This document shows, piece by piece, positions 1 to 11,600 of a DNA stretch of 64,000 nucleotides. Within the stretch, counting starts at the first letter, position 1; the number at the start of each line of letters is the position of its first letter. The notes under the pieces were generated by a model. The model worked only from the letters and a program-made list of their open reading frames with translations, was not told the DNA's origin and made no database searches. The stretch lies in the NCBI GenBank assembly GCA_922989275.2, contig OV277864.1:45569550-45633549 (forward strand), in the 5' to 3' direction. The translations under genes were made by a program, and so were the position numbers. The DNA is from Gari tellinella. Lineage: Eukaryota; Mollusca; Bivalvia; Cardiida; Psammobiidae.

Positions 1-344
1 TGGACAAATTACTGTTTGATAAAAAAATCAAAGTTTATATATAAATCACAGATACACAGGGTGTCCCAATTTTTAGGATTTTTACGGTATACATGACAAG
101 GTAAGTGGGAAAGGCATACAAAGGGTCACACTACTTATCACAAAACTTGTTTACATGTTATACTGGTCATATCAGAATTGGATTTGTTCCATAATCCGAA
201 TCAGGTGGGCGGCGCTAAAAAATGATCAAAGGATTAGGTTACAATCTGTCACATCTTTTAACATCATTTACTAAGACATTTAAGTCAAACTATAGCTTTA
301 ACAGCCTTTTGAAAGACAATGGATAAACAGTGCTGTTGCAGCCT

Positions 345-406
345 ATATCAGGACAAAAAGGCAGAAGGTTACTATAGGAGCTTTCTGCATAACTTTTGTC
401 CTGCAC
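345..406. repeat. family J foldback
   Basis: Imperfect hairpin of the type GCAGGACAAAAG..GCAGAAAGCTCC / GGAGCTTTCTGC..TTTTGTCCTGC. Related decayed copies lie near 2962-3024, 4822-4885, 15898-15965 and 52131-52193. Confidence 0.6.
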
Positions 407-458
407 TCAGCAGTGTCTGTAAGATCTCAATCTGTCCTCCAAGTGAATGAATAGCTGT

Positions 459-709
459 TTAACCCATTACCCCATATCCTATTTCTAGTTTTAAAAAAAG
501 TGACCACTTAAAACAGGGTGAAAGTAAAGCAGAATGCGCCTGAAGGCGCATTCTGCTTTACTTTCACCCTGCTTTAAGCTATCATCTGCAAGGATAAAGA
601 ATTTTTTTCTAATAGTACACAATCATAACTTAATAAATTGGAACTATTTTCTTCTGTGGAGGAATAAATTAGATGCGTAAAAAGGCGTATTTATGACGTA
701 ATGGGTTAA
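459..709. mobile_element. family A MITE, full length, TTAA-flanked
   Basis: TTAA + CCCATTACCCCATA at one end and TACGTAATGGG + TTAA at the other. The core at about 505-580 is a near-perfect hairpin (AAAGCAGRRTGAAAGTAAAG... ). TTAA duplication and CCC-starting termini suggest a piggyBac-type mobiliser; that is inference. Confidence 0.85.
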
Positions 710-961
710 CAAAACGTTGAGGTTATATCAATTTCTACATTGTTATTACTTATAAGATGACTGAAAATTAAAACAAATAAAATTGATGTATAATGATTTA
801 GCGAAAAATATTAAGTCTAGTTGTAGGTTATTTTTGTCTAACAATAATTCTTGAGCAGTTAATTTAGAAAATATCAGTTGAGTTTCAATATAAAACAAAA
901 TTACAAAATATGAAAAGATAGCTAACATTAAAAAAAGATGTGGAGCCTGTGCTGGGCTTCA

Positions 962-1200
962 AGGGCCCGTTTCATAATACTCCATACTACAAAAACGGTC
1001 GTAAGTCAAAACTTTAAAATATATTTAATTTCTGATTTCTCTATCTAATCCTGTCTTGTGACATCTCTTTGGAATCGTCTTGAAAAGACGATTCCAAAGA
1101 GATGTCACAAGGCAAGATTTGAAGGAGAAATAAATAATAATTGAGACTTTTAAAATCTGACTTACGACAAATGTTATGACAGTTTTATGAAACGAGTCCC
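962..1200. mobile_element. family D MITE
   Basis: Terminal inverted repeats GGGCCCGTTTCATAA / TTTTATGAAACGAGTCC, subterminal AAACGGTCGTAAGTCA, and a central hairpin tipped by GGAATCGTCTTGAAAAGACG. Similar copies at 6460-6702 and 60457-60698. Confidence 0.8.
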
Positions 1201-1294
1201 ACGGTCTTGTAAAGATGCAGAGATCTCTAAAGATATGCTGCTTCATATTGCACGGTAAAGTAATTTTAATTCTCCATTAAGCTTCTGCTTGCCT

Positions 1295-1813
1295 TTAACT
1301 CATTACTCCATAGCCTGTTACTAGTTTTGGAGACCAGGGACCTCTTAAAACAAGTTGAAAGTAAAGCAGAATGCCCCTTAAGATTCATTCTGCTTTATGT
1401 TCAGCCTGCTTTAAGCTAACCATCTACTTATCCTAGCAGATGGTAGCCTGAATTTGGCTAAAAGTAAAGCAGAATTCTTCTTCACTTTCAACCTGCTTTC
1501 TTCAAAACTAGTAACAGGCTACAGTGGTAAATACGCTAATCCTACCCACTTAAAGCGTTTCTTACGAGTTAATTATCCGTTTCGTTAAACATTTCTCCAA
1601 GCCGTTTCTTTATGCGTTTAAAAGAGCCCGGATGAAAGGGTCGTCATTTAGCCGACGGACCCCTTAGCCGAAACTGCATTGGTATAATCCTTTATTGACG
1701 CGTTAAAATCGTTAGGCGTTAACTGTTCGTAAACTGTTCACTATGTGTTTCTTACGCATAAATTAACGCCTAAATGGGTAGGAATAGCGTATTTACCACT
1801 GTATGAGGTTAAT
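1295..1813. mobile_element. damaged family A MITE split by element M
   Basis: Left TTAACTCATTACTCCATAGCC terminus, two part-hairpins joined, then interruption at 1522-1801 and a worn right terminus (TATGAGGTTAA). Its end lies about 30 nt from the exon 22 donor. Confidence 0.65.
1522..1801. mobile_element. element M, 280-bp TA-flanked MITE
   Basis: Inverted termini CAGTGGTAAATACGC / GCGTATTTACCACTG, extending inward as CTAATCCTACCCA / TGGGTAGGAATAG, with TA on both sides (1520-1521, 1802-1803). The TA duplication fits a Tc1/mariner-type mobiliser. Inserted in a family A copy at the 'GGCTA' near its right end. Confidence 0.82.
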
Positions 1814-1851
1814 TGCTTTATCTAGTCTCTAACCCTTAAGAATTTACTCAC

Positions 1852-2698
1852 CCTAGGGGCAGATGGACTTGGCCTATAACCGGTCTGAGACATGCCCGAT
1901 CTCACATCACCATTGCCAACATACTGCCAGCCTGGTTGAAGACCCAGTCTATTTTCCCCACCAGACTGGTACTGTGGTATATTCTGGTGGCCATTGTTGC
2001 CATACTGTTGTGTTCTATTTTGATCCATTCTCATAGCAGGTTGGAATGAGTTCTGAATGGAAGATGTGGGGTAAGCACTGTCAGGGTATGACTGTTGTGG
2101 GTAAGATTTACTGGGGGAGTTATTATTACTGTGAGACGGGCCTCTATAACCAATGTTTCTGTTTGGTTGTGAGTTTGAAGACACACCATTCTGAGTCCTA
2201 TAATCACTTCTGTAATCACTCTGATATTCGGATATATTACCGTCCACATGAGAGTAATCCTGAGTTCGTTTTGGTTGACTATAATTTTGTTGTGGTCTAT
2301 TGAAACCTCCGTTCATGTGCCTATACTGGTTTCCTGATTCCACTTCACGTGAATTAGAACCAGTCTGATAACTTTGTACATTTGAAGGCATCTGATTATG
2401 CCCATTTTGAGAGGGAGACTGGTACTGATTATAATGACTGTTCTGATTGGCTGAATACCCATTCATTGTGTTAGGCACATTACGATTGGCTGCTGCTGCA
2501 GACTGGTTTAATGACGGATTCAAGCCTCTTTGTGCTGTTGCAGGACTGCTGTACAGTCTAGCTATTGCATCTTGGGTACCAAACATCCTGTTTTGTTGCC
2601 CTCCTCTTGGTGTTCCCTGTTGGCCAGCACTGCGAGGGGTAGAGTTCATTGCCATGGAACTGCTGCTCTGAGAACTGTTTAGTCCAGAGTCTCTGTTT
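1852..2698 (-). CDS. EPB41L4A: exon 22: Asn/Gln/Ser/Tyr-rich tail exon
   Basis: 847 nt, acceptor TTTCTTTCAG, donor GTGAGT at 1846-1851; phase joins exon 21 exactly (R then [14 protein letters not shown]). It encodes 282 low-complexity residues rich in Asn, Gln, Ser, Tyr, Gly and Pro, with few hydrophobics, so it is very probably disordered. A Met codon at the right end lies in the preceding intron and is not a start. If the donor were not used, translation would run nine more residues to a TAG at 1822-1824; the strong donor favours a further exon left of the window. Confidence 0.85.
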
Positions 2699-5600
2699 CT
2701 GAAAGAAAGACCATTCAACTTCATTTAAAATCAATGACAGTCAATGTTTTGTTTGAAAACAAAAAAGGATATGTTTTCCGCTTAAAAATAAATGTTTTGT
2801 AGTATGTTGCAAATGCTAAAGTCTATTGACATGTATCACACTGTGAAATCTGAATGTTAAACCTCTACCACCATTTGATGAGCACACATGCAGTAAAACC
2901 TGTGAACAATGGCCACCTTATGAAGAAACATTGTGATCTCTTTAAGAGATAAAACTGATTATTGCAGGATAAAGTGTAATACAGAAAACTCCTAAAATGG
3001 ACTTTCTGCATTACTTTTGTCCTTTATAAAAGATTAAAAATCATTTTCTTTTGAAAGATGGCTGCACACAGGTTAAACTGTATAACTAAATACAAACATG
3101 ACACAACAGCAAACAGAACTTTGCAACAGTGCTTTGAAAATACCAAGAACATGCGTTTGAGAGATCTTATCTATAACACAATTAAAAATAAATATTTTTA
3201 GACAATCATTGAACTACAGTCAGAGTGGAGAGGTCATACTGCTTTTTTAAAATGGAACTAATGCAAAGGCAATGGAATCTATTCAGAAAATGAATGTTAT
3301 TCAACAGGTCTAATGATTTATTATAGTCAGAGTGGCAAACAATTTGGAACATGATCAGAGGCCAAGATACCCGACCTCTGATCTGGTTCCATACAGTTTG
3401 GAATGGACGAAGTTGATTTAACACAAATGCTTTTATTGGGAAAGAATAAAGAAATTCCCCCCACTATGTATATGTATTATTGGAGATTTTCTTATAAAAC
3501 TATACAATATTAAACATTACACAAATCTATTCTATAAATTAGATTAGCATGCATTAAATGAATAAATGTTGAATCTGTTGAAATACTTTATCCTTCACCA
3601 ACACTTCACAAAACATTTTCTGGGATAAACTGTTGCACATGGCTGAAAACTATTGGGGTTTTTTCGGGGTTCAAAAATTAAGATAAGGGAAGAAAAAACT
3701 ATAAACTCAACATTATCCTTTACCCCACATTCCAGATTTGACGACTGGTGACGACTTAAAGCTTTACATTCAACCAGCTTTAAGCTCAAATATGGAAAGG
3801 TTAGTGCCTCTTAATGTTTTATGTTCAGCTGCAGGACTTCCAAAACTGTGACTGTGACTTTTCTTAACCCTTAGCCCGCCAAATAAATTGTCGTCTGCTA
3901 TATTTCTCGTCTGCTTCAAGTTTCAAAGTGCTTCAAAGTTGCTCAAAATTGCTGAAAATGTTGTTCGAGTGTCAAACAGCTTGGATCCGGATGAGACGCC
4001 GAGTTACTCGGCGTCTCATCCGGATCCAAGCTGTTTGCATATGGAGTTATAATCGTGAGTGGCAGGCTAAGGGTTAATGTATGAATAATTACTTAATTAG
4101 AGGCATTAAAAGGTGTATTTATGGAGTATTTATGGAATGGAAACAAAGGTTGATGCTATCATATTACAAGAATTTTGTTTTCTACCTGACATCCCAATCT
4201 GTTGGAAAACCTGGTTTGCAAGAGCATCATTACACATTAACCCAGGAATGCAATTGATGCCAATCATATAGAATCCAGTTTTAAAGCAACATCGGTATCT
4301 TCCTTGTATTTTGATAATATATTGAAAGTAAGTCTGTCCACTTTGACACTAATCTACATTAACCACACTTTGAATTTTCATAATTATACATTGTGCATTA
4401 AATTTTACAGATTTTTATGTGTGTATAATATTGAACTTCACCTTTACCGGTTACAAGTTGCTAAAAACTGTGAAATCTGACTTTTTGTATTTTAAAACAT
4501 TTTTAGGGCATTACCTATCCTCATCAGGGTCATGACCTTGACCCTCGTCTCCGTTGAAATGACCTTGAAGGTCAAGTTTCAACTCCTGTGCACCCATTAC
4601 CCCAGAGTCAGTATGCTGGTGCTGTATTGCACTGTGAGGAAACAAACTACATTGAGTACAAATCAACAAACTACAGGTGTAATAATCAACAAACTACAAG
4701 TGTAATATTTAATAAACTACATTGGTAAAACAAAAAGACTACACAAGGATATTTAAACCTGTGTTCAGTGGCCATTGCAATGAAAATGCATGGAGATGTT
4801 TCTTTAAATAGATTTCTGCTTAATGCAGGACAAAACAAATGCAGAAAGCTCCTTTAGAAGCTTAGATTATACATTTCTTTTGTTCTTCATTAACCAATTA
4901 CTCCACAGATACACAATTTTATGCATTTAATTTATTCCTCCACTAGTAAAATAGTTCCAGTTTATACAGTCATGAATATATATCAAAGGAAATATTTTCT
5001 CATATCCTAGCAGATGGTAGCTTAAAGCAGGATGAAAGTAAAGCAGAATGTGCCTTAAGGCACATTCTGCTTTACGTTCAACCTGCTTTAAGTGGTCGGC
5101 TGCCTTCAAAGCTAGAAACAGGCTATAGAGTAAACCGGTTTATCTGCTAGGTTTACATTTGACTACCATTCATTTTCTTTTTAATGGCCACTAAAACCAC
5201 ACTGACCCCTGTAATTTCAAATAGACAATGCCATTTTCCAATTAGGCCTAGTACATTTTCAACTTTGTAGGGATATTTTTACAATTATATTTCAAAATGA
5301 CGAAGAGTGAAACCCTGATCAGAGGGCTCCTGCTCCTACAGGAGTTCTCTGATCAGGGTTAACATTGTTTGAATAGGACAAATAAATTGTTCATCCATAC
5401 ACAGTAACGCTGTTTGTACTGGATGCATAAAGGTATTACTAGGGGTAAGTAGGTTAACACAGATATAACTGTAACTACATTAGGTAGACAGTTGAAACAA
5501 AAGGACCAGGTGTTCAAAACTTTTGCTTATACTTACAGTGGAGAATCTGTTATTCTTTCCCAATAAACGCGTTTACGCTAAAACTATTATTTGCAGTGCA

Positions 5601-8600
5601 AACAGTTTGGAGCCAGATCAGACGCCGGGTAACCCGGCGTCTGATCAGGCTCCAAACTGTTTGCCACCAAGATAAACATGAAATATCAGAATTGTCCCAA
5701 AGTTGTTCTTTTCTACGTTTTAGCGCTTTGCGTTTGCGTACGTTTGCGTTTAAACGGGAGAGAATAACAGATTCTCCACTGTATAAGTATAAAACCTTAA
5801 TTTTATTACAGATTTTACGGAAAAATTCTTTCTCTCTAAACAAATTGATGTTTTTTGTACCAGGGTCCAAGGTGATGACGAGTTTGAGTCAAGTCTTAGA
5901 TCATTCTCAAGCATTTGATTGGTCAGATTTGAGCAAAAGCTCAAATCTGACCAATCAAATGCTTGAGAATGATCTCAAACTTAACTCATATGCTTCATAA
6001 CCTTGGGGCTGACAATTAATGTTTTGTTGGGGAACAGAAATAAATGAACAAACAGTGGCAGCTGATCTGAAGGTCATTTTTTCTCACTGTTGAATTATTC
6101 TATATTACGAAGCAGCTAAACATTTCAATTTGAAAAACTTTTATTAAAAACTCAATTATTTTCAAATTTTGAATCTTCATCTTGCCAAGACAAAAGTTTT
6201 GAACATCTAGTTATCAATATTACCATCTAGGCTAGTACATGTAGCTACAAGGTGGCTTTGGGAACAGTCAATTCAGGGGAGTAAACTCACACGATTTTGA
6301 ATATTAAAGTTCAATAGTTACTTCCCCTTAATAATCTGGCAATTAACCTTAACCACAATACTGTGCTAAGTTACAAAACCATGAAGAAACATTAACAACT
6401 ATACAGACTGCTGACAGTCTACGTAGTAAAGTAATGCAGGAAGCTTTAAATAGGGATCTGGGGCCTGTCTTACGAAACGTCGTACGATAAAAACGGTCGT
6501 AAGTCAAAACTTAAAAATACGCCTAATTTTTTATTTCTCCATATAATCCTGTCTTGTGACATCTCTTTGGAATCGTCTTTTCAAGACGATTCCAAAGAAA
6601 TGTGACAAGACAGGATTAGATGGAGAAATAAATAATAATTAAGAATTTTAGAAACTGACATACGACAACATTTGTCGTACGACGTTTAGTAAGACAGGCC
6701 CCAGGCTGCCAAGTATCTTGAAAATTGTTCATGTACCTTCATTCAAATGGCCCTAAATACAGCTGTTTCTTTTGACAGAAAACACAATGGATAAACAGAA
6801 ATGATAAACTATAATTATTTGAACCCTACCTTAAATTTCCCTTACAATTTTATAATCTGTCTTCTAATGAAGTGACTACTCAATAGAAGACTCATTGACT
6901 CATCAAAGTTATTTTTTCTAAATGAAGAATACAAATAATAATGCAGAGAGCTCCTAGCTCATGCCTATTCTGCATTGTGTTTATTCTGCATTTAGCAGTC
7001 ATCTGTTTAACCTGTTCTGCACACTATTTAAATAAGTGATCGCTTAATACCAGATTGACTATACTGTTAATTAACCAAGATAAATATATAAACACTATTG
7101 ATTGTGCATTACAAATTCATTTGTGGCTATGGGCTACTGGAAATATATGAGATACTTTGTGAACAATGTATTTAGTCCAATTAAGCATCCTTGAACATCT
7201 TTATCTATCTCAACTGCAGTTCCAGGCTGATTGATTAATTAAGAGATACCACAATCACATACACACAAATGTTAAGCCACTGTCCTTCTATATTAAATGT
7301 TAAACATGGCACAGGTAAAATGTTTAATTTATACACACCTAGATGTTTGCTCTTGATACTTGTTAATCAGTTATTTTGTCATAACAGTTACACACAATCC
7401 ATGCAAGTTACTACTTCATACTTCATAGTCACAGAACAAGATAAATGCACCACATTTTATACAGAAATATCCCCTGAGAACTGGACTTCTCCTGCTATTG
7501 ATGCTTTTTTGAAAACAGTGTAGACCCAGATCAAACAGCTCCTTCAGGAGCTGTTTGATCTAGGTCTACACTGTTTTCTTATAAGATCAGTCTAACATGT
7601 GCCTGCTCTCATTCCTGGAATTTTTTCCTTATCTCTTTAACCAATGTAATAGTTCACATGATATAAGTTTACATATATTTTTTACGTAATTTATGAGTAT
7701 TCACTGCAGGAAAACTTTAAAACATTTTCAACCAATAAGGAGACTGTAAAGTCAAAACTCCATTTAGTGACTGAACGAATTTGAAACAAATAACCTTAAG
7801 TTGAGCGTCAGTTTGGAAGCTTAATGCAGGATATAATCATGAAAGAAAACTCCTAAAGCAGCTATGCTGCCCAATATCCCTATGTTATTTCACAGGGTGG
7901 TCCCTCTTCCATTTATACAGGACTGACTGCAAACCTCCATACATGAAACAACCGTGTCACCAATTTCATCAGTATATCTGGCACCCAATTCCGTTAGATT
8001 AATAAATAATGTTTAATATTTGTTAAATATTCTGAAAAGGTGGTGTTGGTGGGTGGAGGGCCCAGGAGGGGGTGTAACTACCAACTAATATTTTAATTTT
8101 AGGACAGGATACCTTTTCATTATTTTAGTCTATCCTTCACGTAATCACCTACACTATTTAAGCATGAGACTAACTTAAGTTATGATGTATTTAAAGACAG
8201 GCAGTAGCTTAAAGTAGGATAAATGTTAAGCTGTAAGGTCCTACATACCAGCTTTCTGCTTTACTTTTATCCTACTTTCAAAGCTAGCACCTGTTTTAAA
8301 CACCAAACTCAATCACATTTTTACTGTGTTTCCTTGTCAAACCTACAGGTGGACTCTAGTGACACCCTGACACCAAAAGAACAGATTTTATAGTTCTACA
8401 AATTGCATGTCTCCCGACTAGAGAAATAGAAATCGAAGAAATTGTTCAATTTCCACTAGGTAGGCTCACCTTGAAGTATTCCCTTGTAACCCTAACCGTG
8501 ATATTTGGAACATTCTCTTATCATTGAAGATAAATATCCAGCAAAAAATGTTGCATTGCATGAATGGTTAACCCTTTACCTCATAGCCTGTTTCTAGATT

Positions 8601-11600
8601 TGAAGGCAGGTGACCACTTAAAGCAGGTTGAAAGTAAAGCAGAATGCGCCCTAAGGCGCATTCTGCTTTACTTTCAACCTGCTTTAAGTCTTTAGTTGCT
8701 AGTATATAAGTAATATTTCTAATTGTACATTTTCATGCCTGTATAATCTTGAACTATTTTCATTGGCGGAGGGATAAATTAAAATGCGCTAAAAGGCGCT
8801 TCTATTGGGGAAAGGGTTAAAGTAAAAAAAATCTTCAAAGCTTTTGATGGCTTAGATAGTAATAGATAAACAGTGATAATTGCACTAAAATCAAATTTTA
8901 TAGGAATATTCAAATACAGTTTCTGTGAAAATAATCCTTTACGTCATAGTCTGTTTCTAGTTTTGAAGACAGGCAACCACTTATGCAAGTTGAAAGTAAA
9001 ACAGAATGCTTCTAAAGGGAACATTCTGTTTCACTTTCAATTTGCTATATGGTACCATCTAGAAATGCATTATGCGTTTCATGTTCAGGACTTCCTAGAT
9101 AGGGATAACTTTCCTAGTTGTAGTAGGAAGGGGATCACTTTCCATGGTGTAGAAATTATGAGAGGCGTAAAAAGTTGAATTTATGGAGTAATGGGTTAAG
9201 CAGAGAGACATGAATACGGTCAAAAACACTGAGGTCAGTACACACCATTTAACATACATTACCCTGGTACATAACTGAACATCACCACCCCTGACATACC
9301 AGTACATAATAGTGTGGGTTATATATCACAAGGACCCTGTTAACAAGCGTGCTCTAAACTGGCTCATATCATATTTGAATCCTTTTAAGTAGGCATAAAT
9401 GTCTGTTTTAAAACTGTTGTCATTGGAAATTTTCATTTCAATATACAGTTGAGTCTTTCTAACTCATGCTGGCTAAACTAATCAGCATTTCAAAGTTACC
9501 GTACAACATGGCTAAGCCATGTTTTAACTTTAAACAAGATGTGTTTGTGAAATACTATGCCCCCAAATGTGATCATTACTTGTAAAGAACCCTGATCTTT
9601 GTCTGAATTACCAAACTTGTACTGAGCTAGCCTAAAACAATTTTTGAGTTGAGTACACATGCCAAATACGAAGTCTCTATCACAATGTACTGTAGTTACA
9701 ATGTTGCAGCCAATGTTAAATTCAGCATATTTGACCTTTAAATGACATCTAAGTGATCTTAACCATTTGTAGGACATGACCAAAGTACTACTAAGCTCAA
9801 AAGCTTCTTGAGTCGAATACACATGCCATATTATGAAGTCTCTATTAGATGTAGTTCTAAAGTGATGGCCAATTGTCAGCCTATTTGACCTCCAAATGAC
9901 CTTGACCTTTGCAGGAAATAACCCATGTTGTACCGAGATCAAGAGCTACTTTAGTTGAGTAAACACACCAAATATAAAGTCTCTATAAAATGTGTATAAA
10001 AGTTATCATCAATGTAAAATTCAGCCTATTCGAGTTTGAATAACCTCTGGCTCCAAATTGTTTGCTATATGGTAATATTGTTTTTAGCATAAACATGTTT
10101 ATTTGGGAAAAATACCACAGTACAATCATGTACCATGGATTTACTACAAAAACTGTAAGACTGTCAAGAGCCAGTTTAATAAGCACACTGCCAAAACCAT
10201 GCTGTAAATATGGCATTACATAATAGTCGTATCACAAGAAACAAACGCTTTCTACCATTGCAGACAGTGATGACCCAGATGTCAGACTCACTTTATAATC
10301 ATCGGGCCTGGTCAGATACTGTTTTGTTCACATGGCATGTGACTAGGTCGTCACTGTTTGCAATGTCAAAAGATTCAGTTTTCTCGCAATGTGACTTGTC
10401 ATACAAAACAATAACCCAGGAACCATAGTAACCAGGGTTACAGGTATTTGTTACCATGGCAACCACGTCTCACATACCTGTGTTTTGGGATGGGACAATG
10501 CAGCAGTGAGATTTTCCACTGCACATTGTTTACTGTCATACTGAGAGTGGCATGGCTAATAACCAAATAAAGTGGTAAAGCAGGGCTCCAGATAAGGGGA
10601 GAATTTCAAAAACTAAAATCTTTATTTATGCATTAAACCCTATGGTGTCAATACTCATTAGAATCGTCTCTTCGAGACGATTCTAATGAGTAGTAACACC
10701 ATAGGATTTGGTGCTGAAATAAGTTCGAAACTGTTTGATTTGTTCAGTAAACTCACTCTTATCTGGAGCCCTGGTAAAGTATCATTCAACTGAGCCTTGG
10801 TAAATATAAACTGACTTATGCCAGTTAACTTTGAGATGTGCAATCATAATAAGCATCAATATTTGTTTGCAAATCTAGCATAAAATATATGTCGGAATGT
10901 TTTAATATGATTAACAAAATAGATATATGATAGAATATAATAGCAATTTTATATGGTAAATAATATATGGGTTATAATTATTTCAGATGAAACTACTTCA
11001 AAATTTGAACATTTTTCTAACTTAAAATAGAAAATACAACAAGCACAATGCAATCAAGTCCAACTTGTGATACATAATTTCTCAAAATAAGAAGTATAGA
11101 CAATGGGGTGAATATTTTATACAATATAAAAGTTATGCAGATAGCTCTCAAAGATAGTTTTCTGCATTTCTTAAATTCTGCATGAAATGAAAACCTGCAT
11201 ATCAGTTTTCAATGCTACTACATCAAATGGTTTATGAACCGAACCCATTGAGCCCTAGCAATGAATATACTCGTCATTTACAAACAGTGTACCTGTCAAA
11301 AGTAAACATATCCTATGCAAACAGTGTAGACCCCGATCAGAGGCCTCCTAAAGGAGCCCTCTGATTAGGGTATGCACTGTTTGCAATAAAATGTAAAAGA
11401 AAACTGCACAAATGCTCAAAATTGTACTAGACTTTATTGAAAACATGAATTGTCTATCTGAAGTTTCAGGGATAATAATATCACAACAGTTGGACTTCAA
11501 AATAATTCTGCATGCAATACATTAAATAAAGGGTGGAGAAAACACATATAATAATCTATGGTTTGGATCAGGATGACAACATTATAATACATGTAGAGAG

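Larger units (their letters stand above)
1..1851. other. intron or 3' flank beyond the last visible exon
   Basis: No coding signal. Holds a J foldback (345-406), a full family A copy (459-709), a family D copy (962-1200) and a damaged family A copy split by element M (1295-1813). I see no terminal exon in phase with exon 22. Confidence 0.6.

Noticed and set aside
1822..2724. Reading 300 codons from a Met at the right end to the TAG at 1822 as a stand-alone gene
   Set aside because: The Met lies before a strong acceptor and the stop after a strong donor; phase links the exon to the gene upstream.
5550..6000. Overlapping ORFs on both strands, near-identical to ORFs at 19513-19911
   Set aside because: They translate the family F and E hairpins and their inverted copies; the similarity comes from the repeat, not from a protein family.
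9496..9942. 148-codon minus-strand ORF
   Set aside because: Falls in a diverged tandem-repeat tract; no recognisable domain, and its repeats match the DNA repeats.
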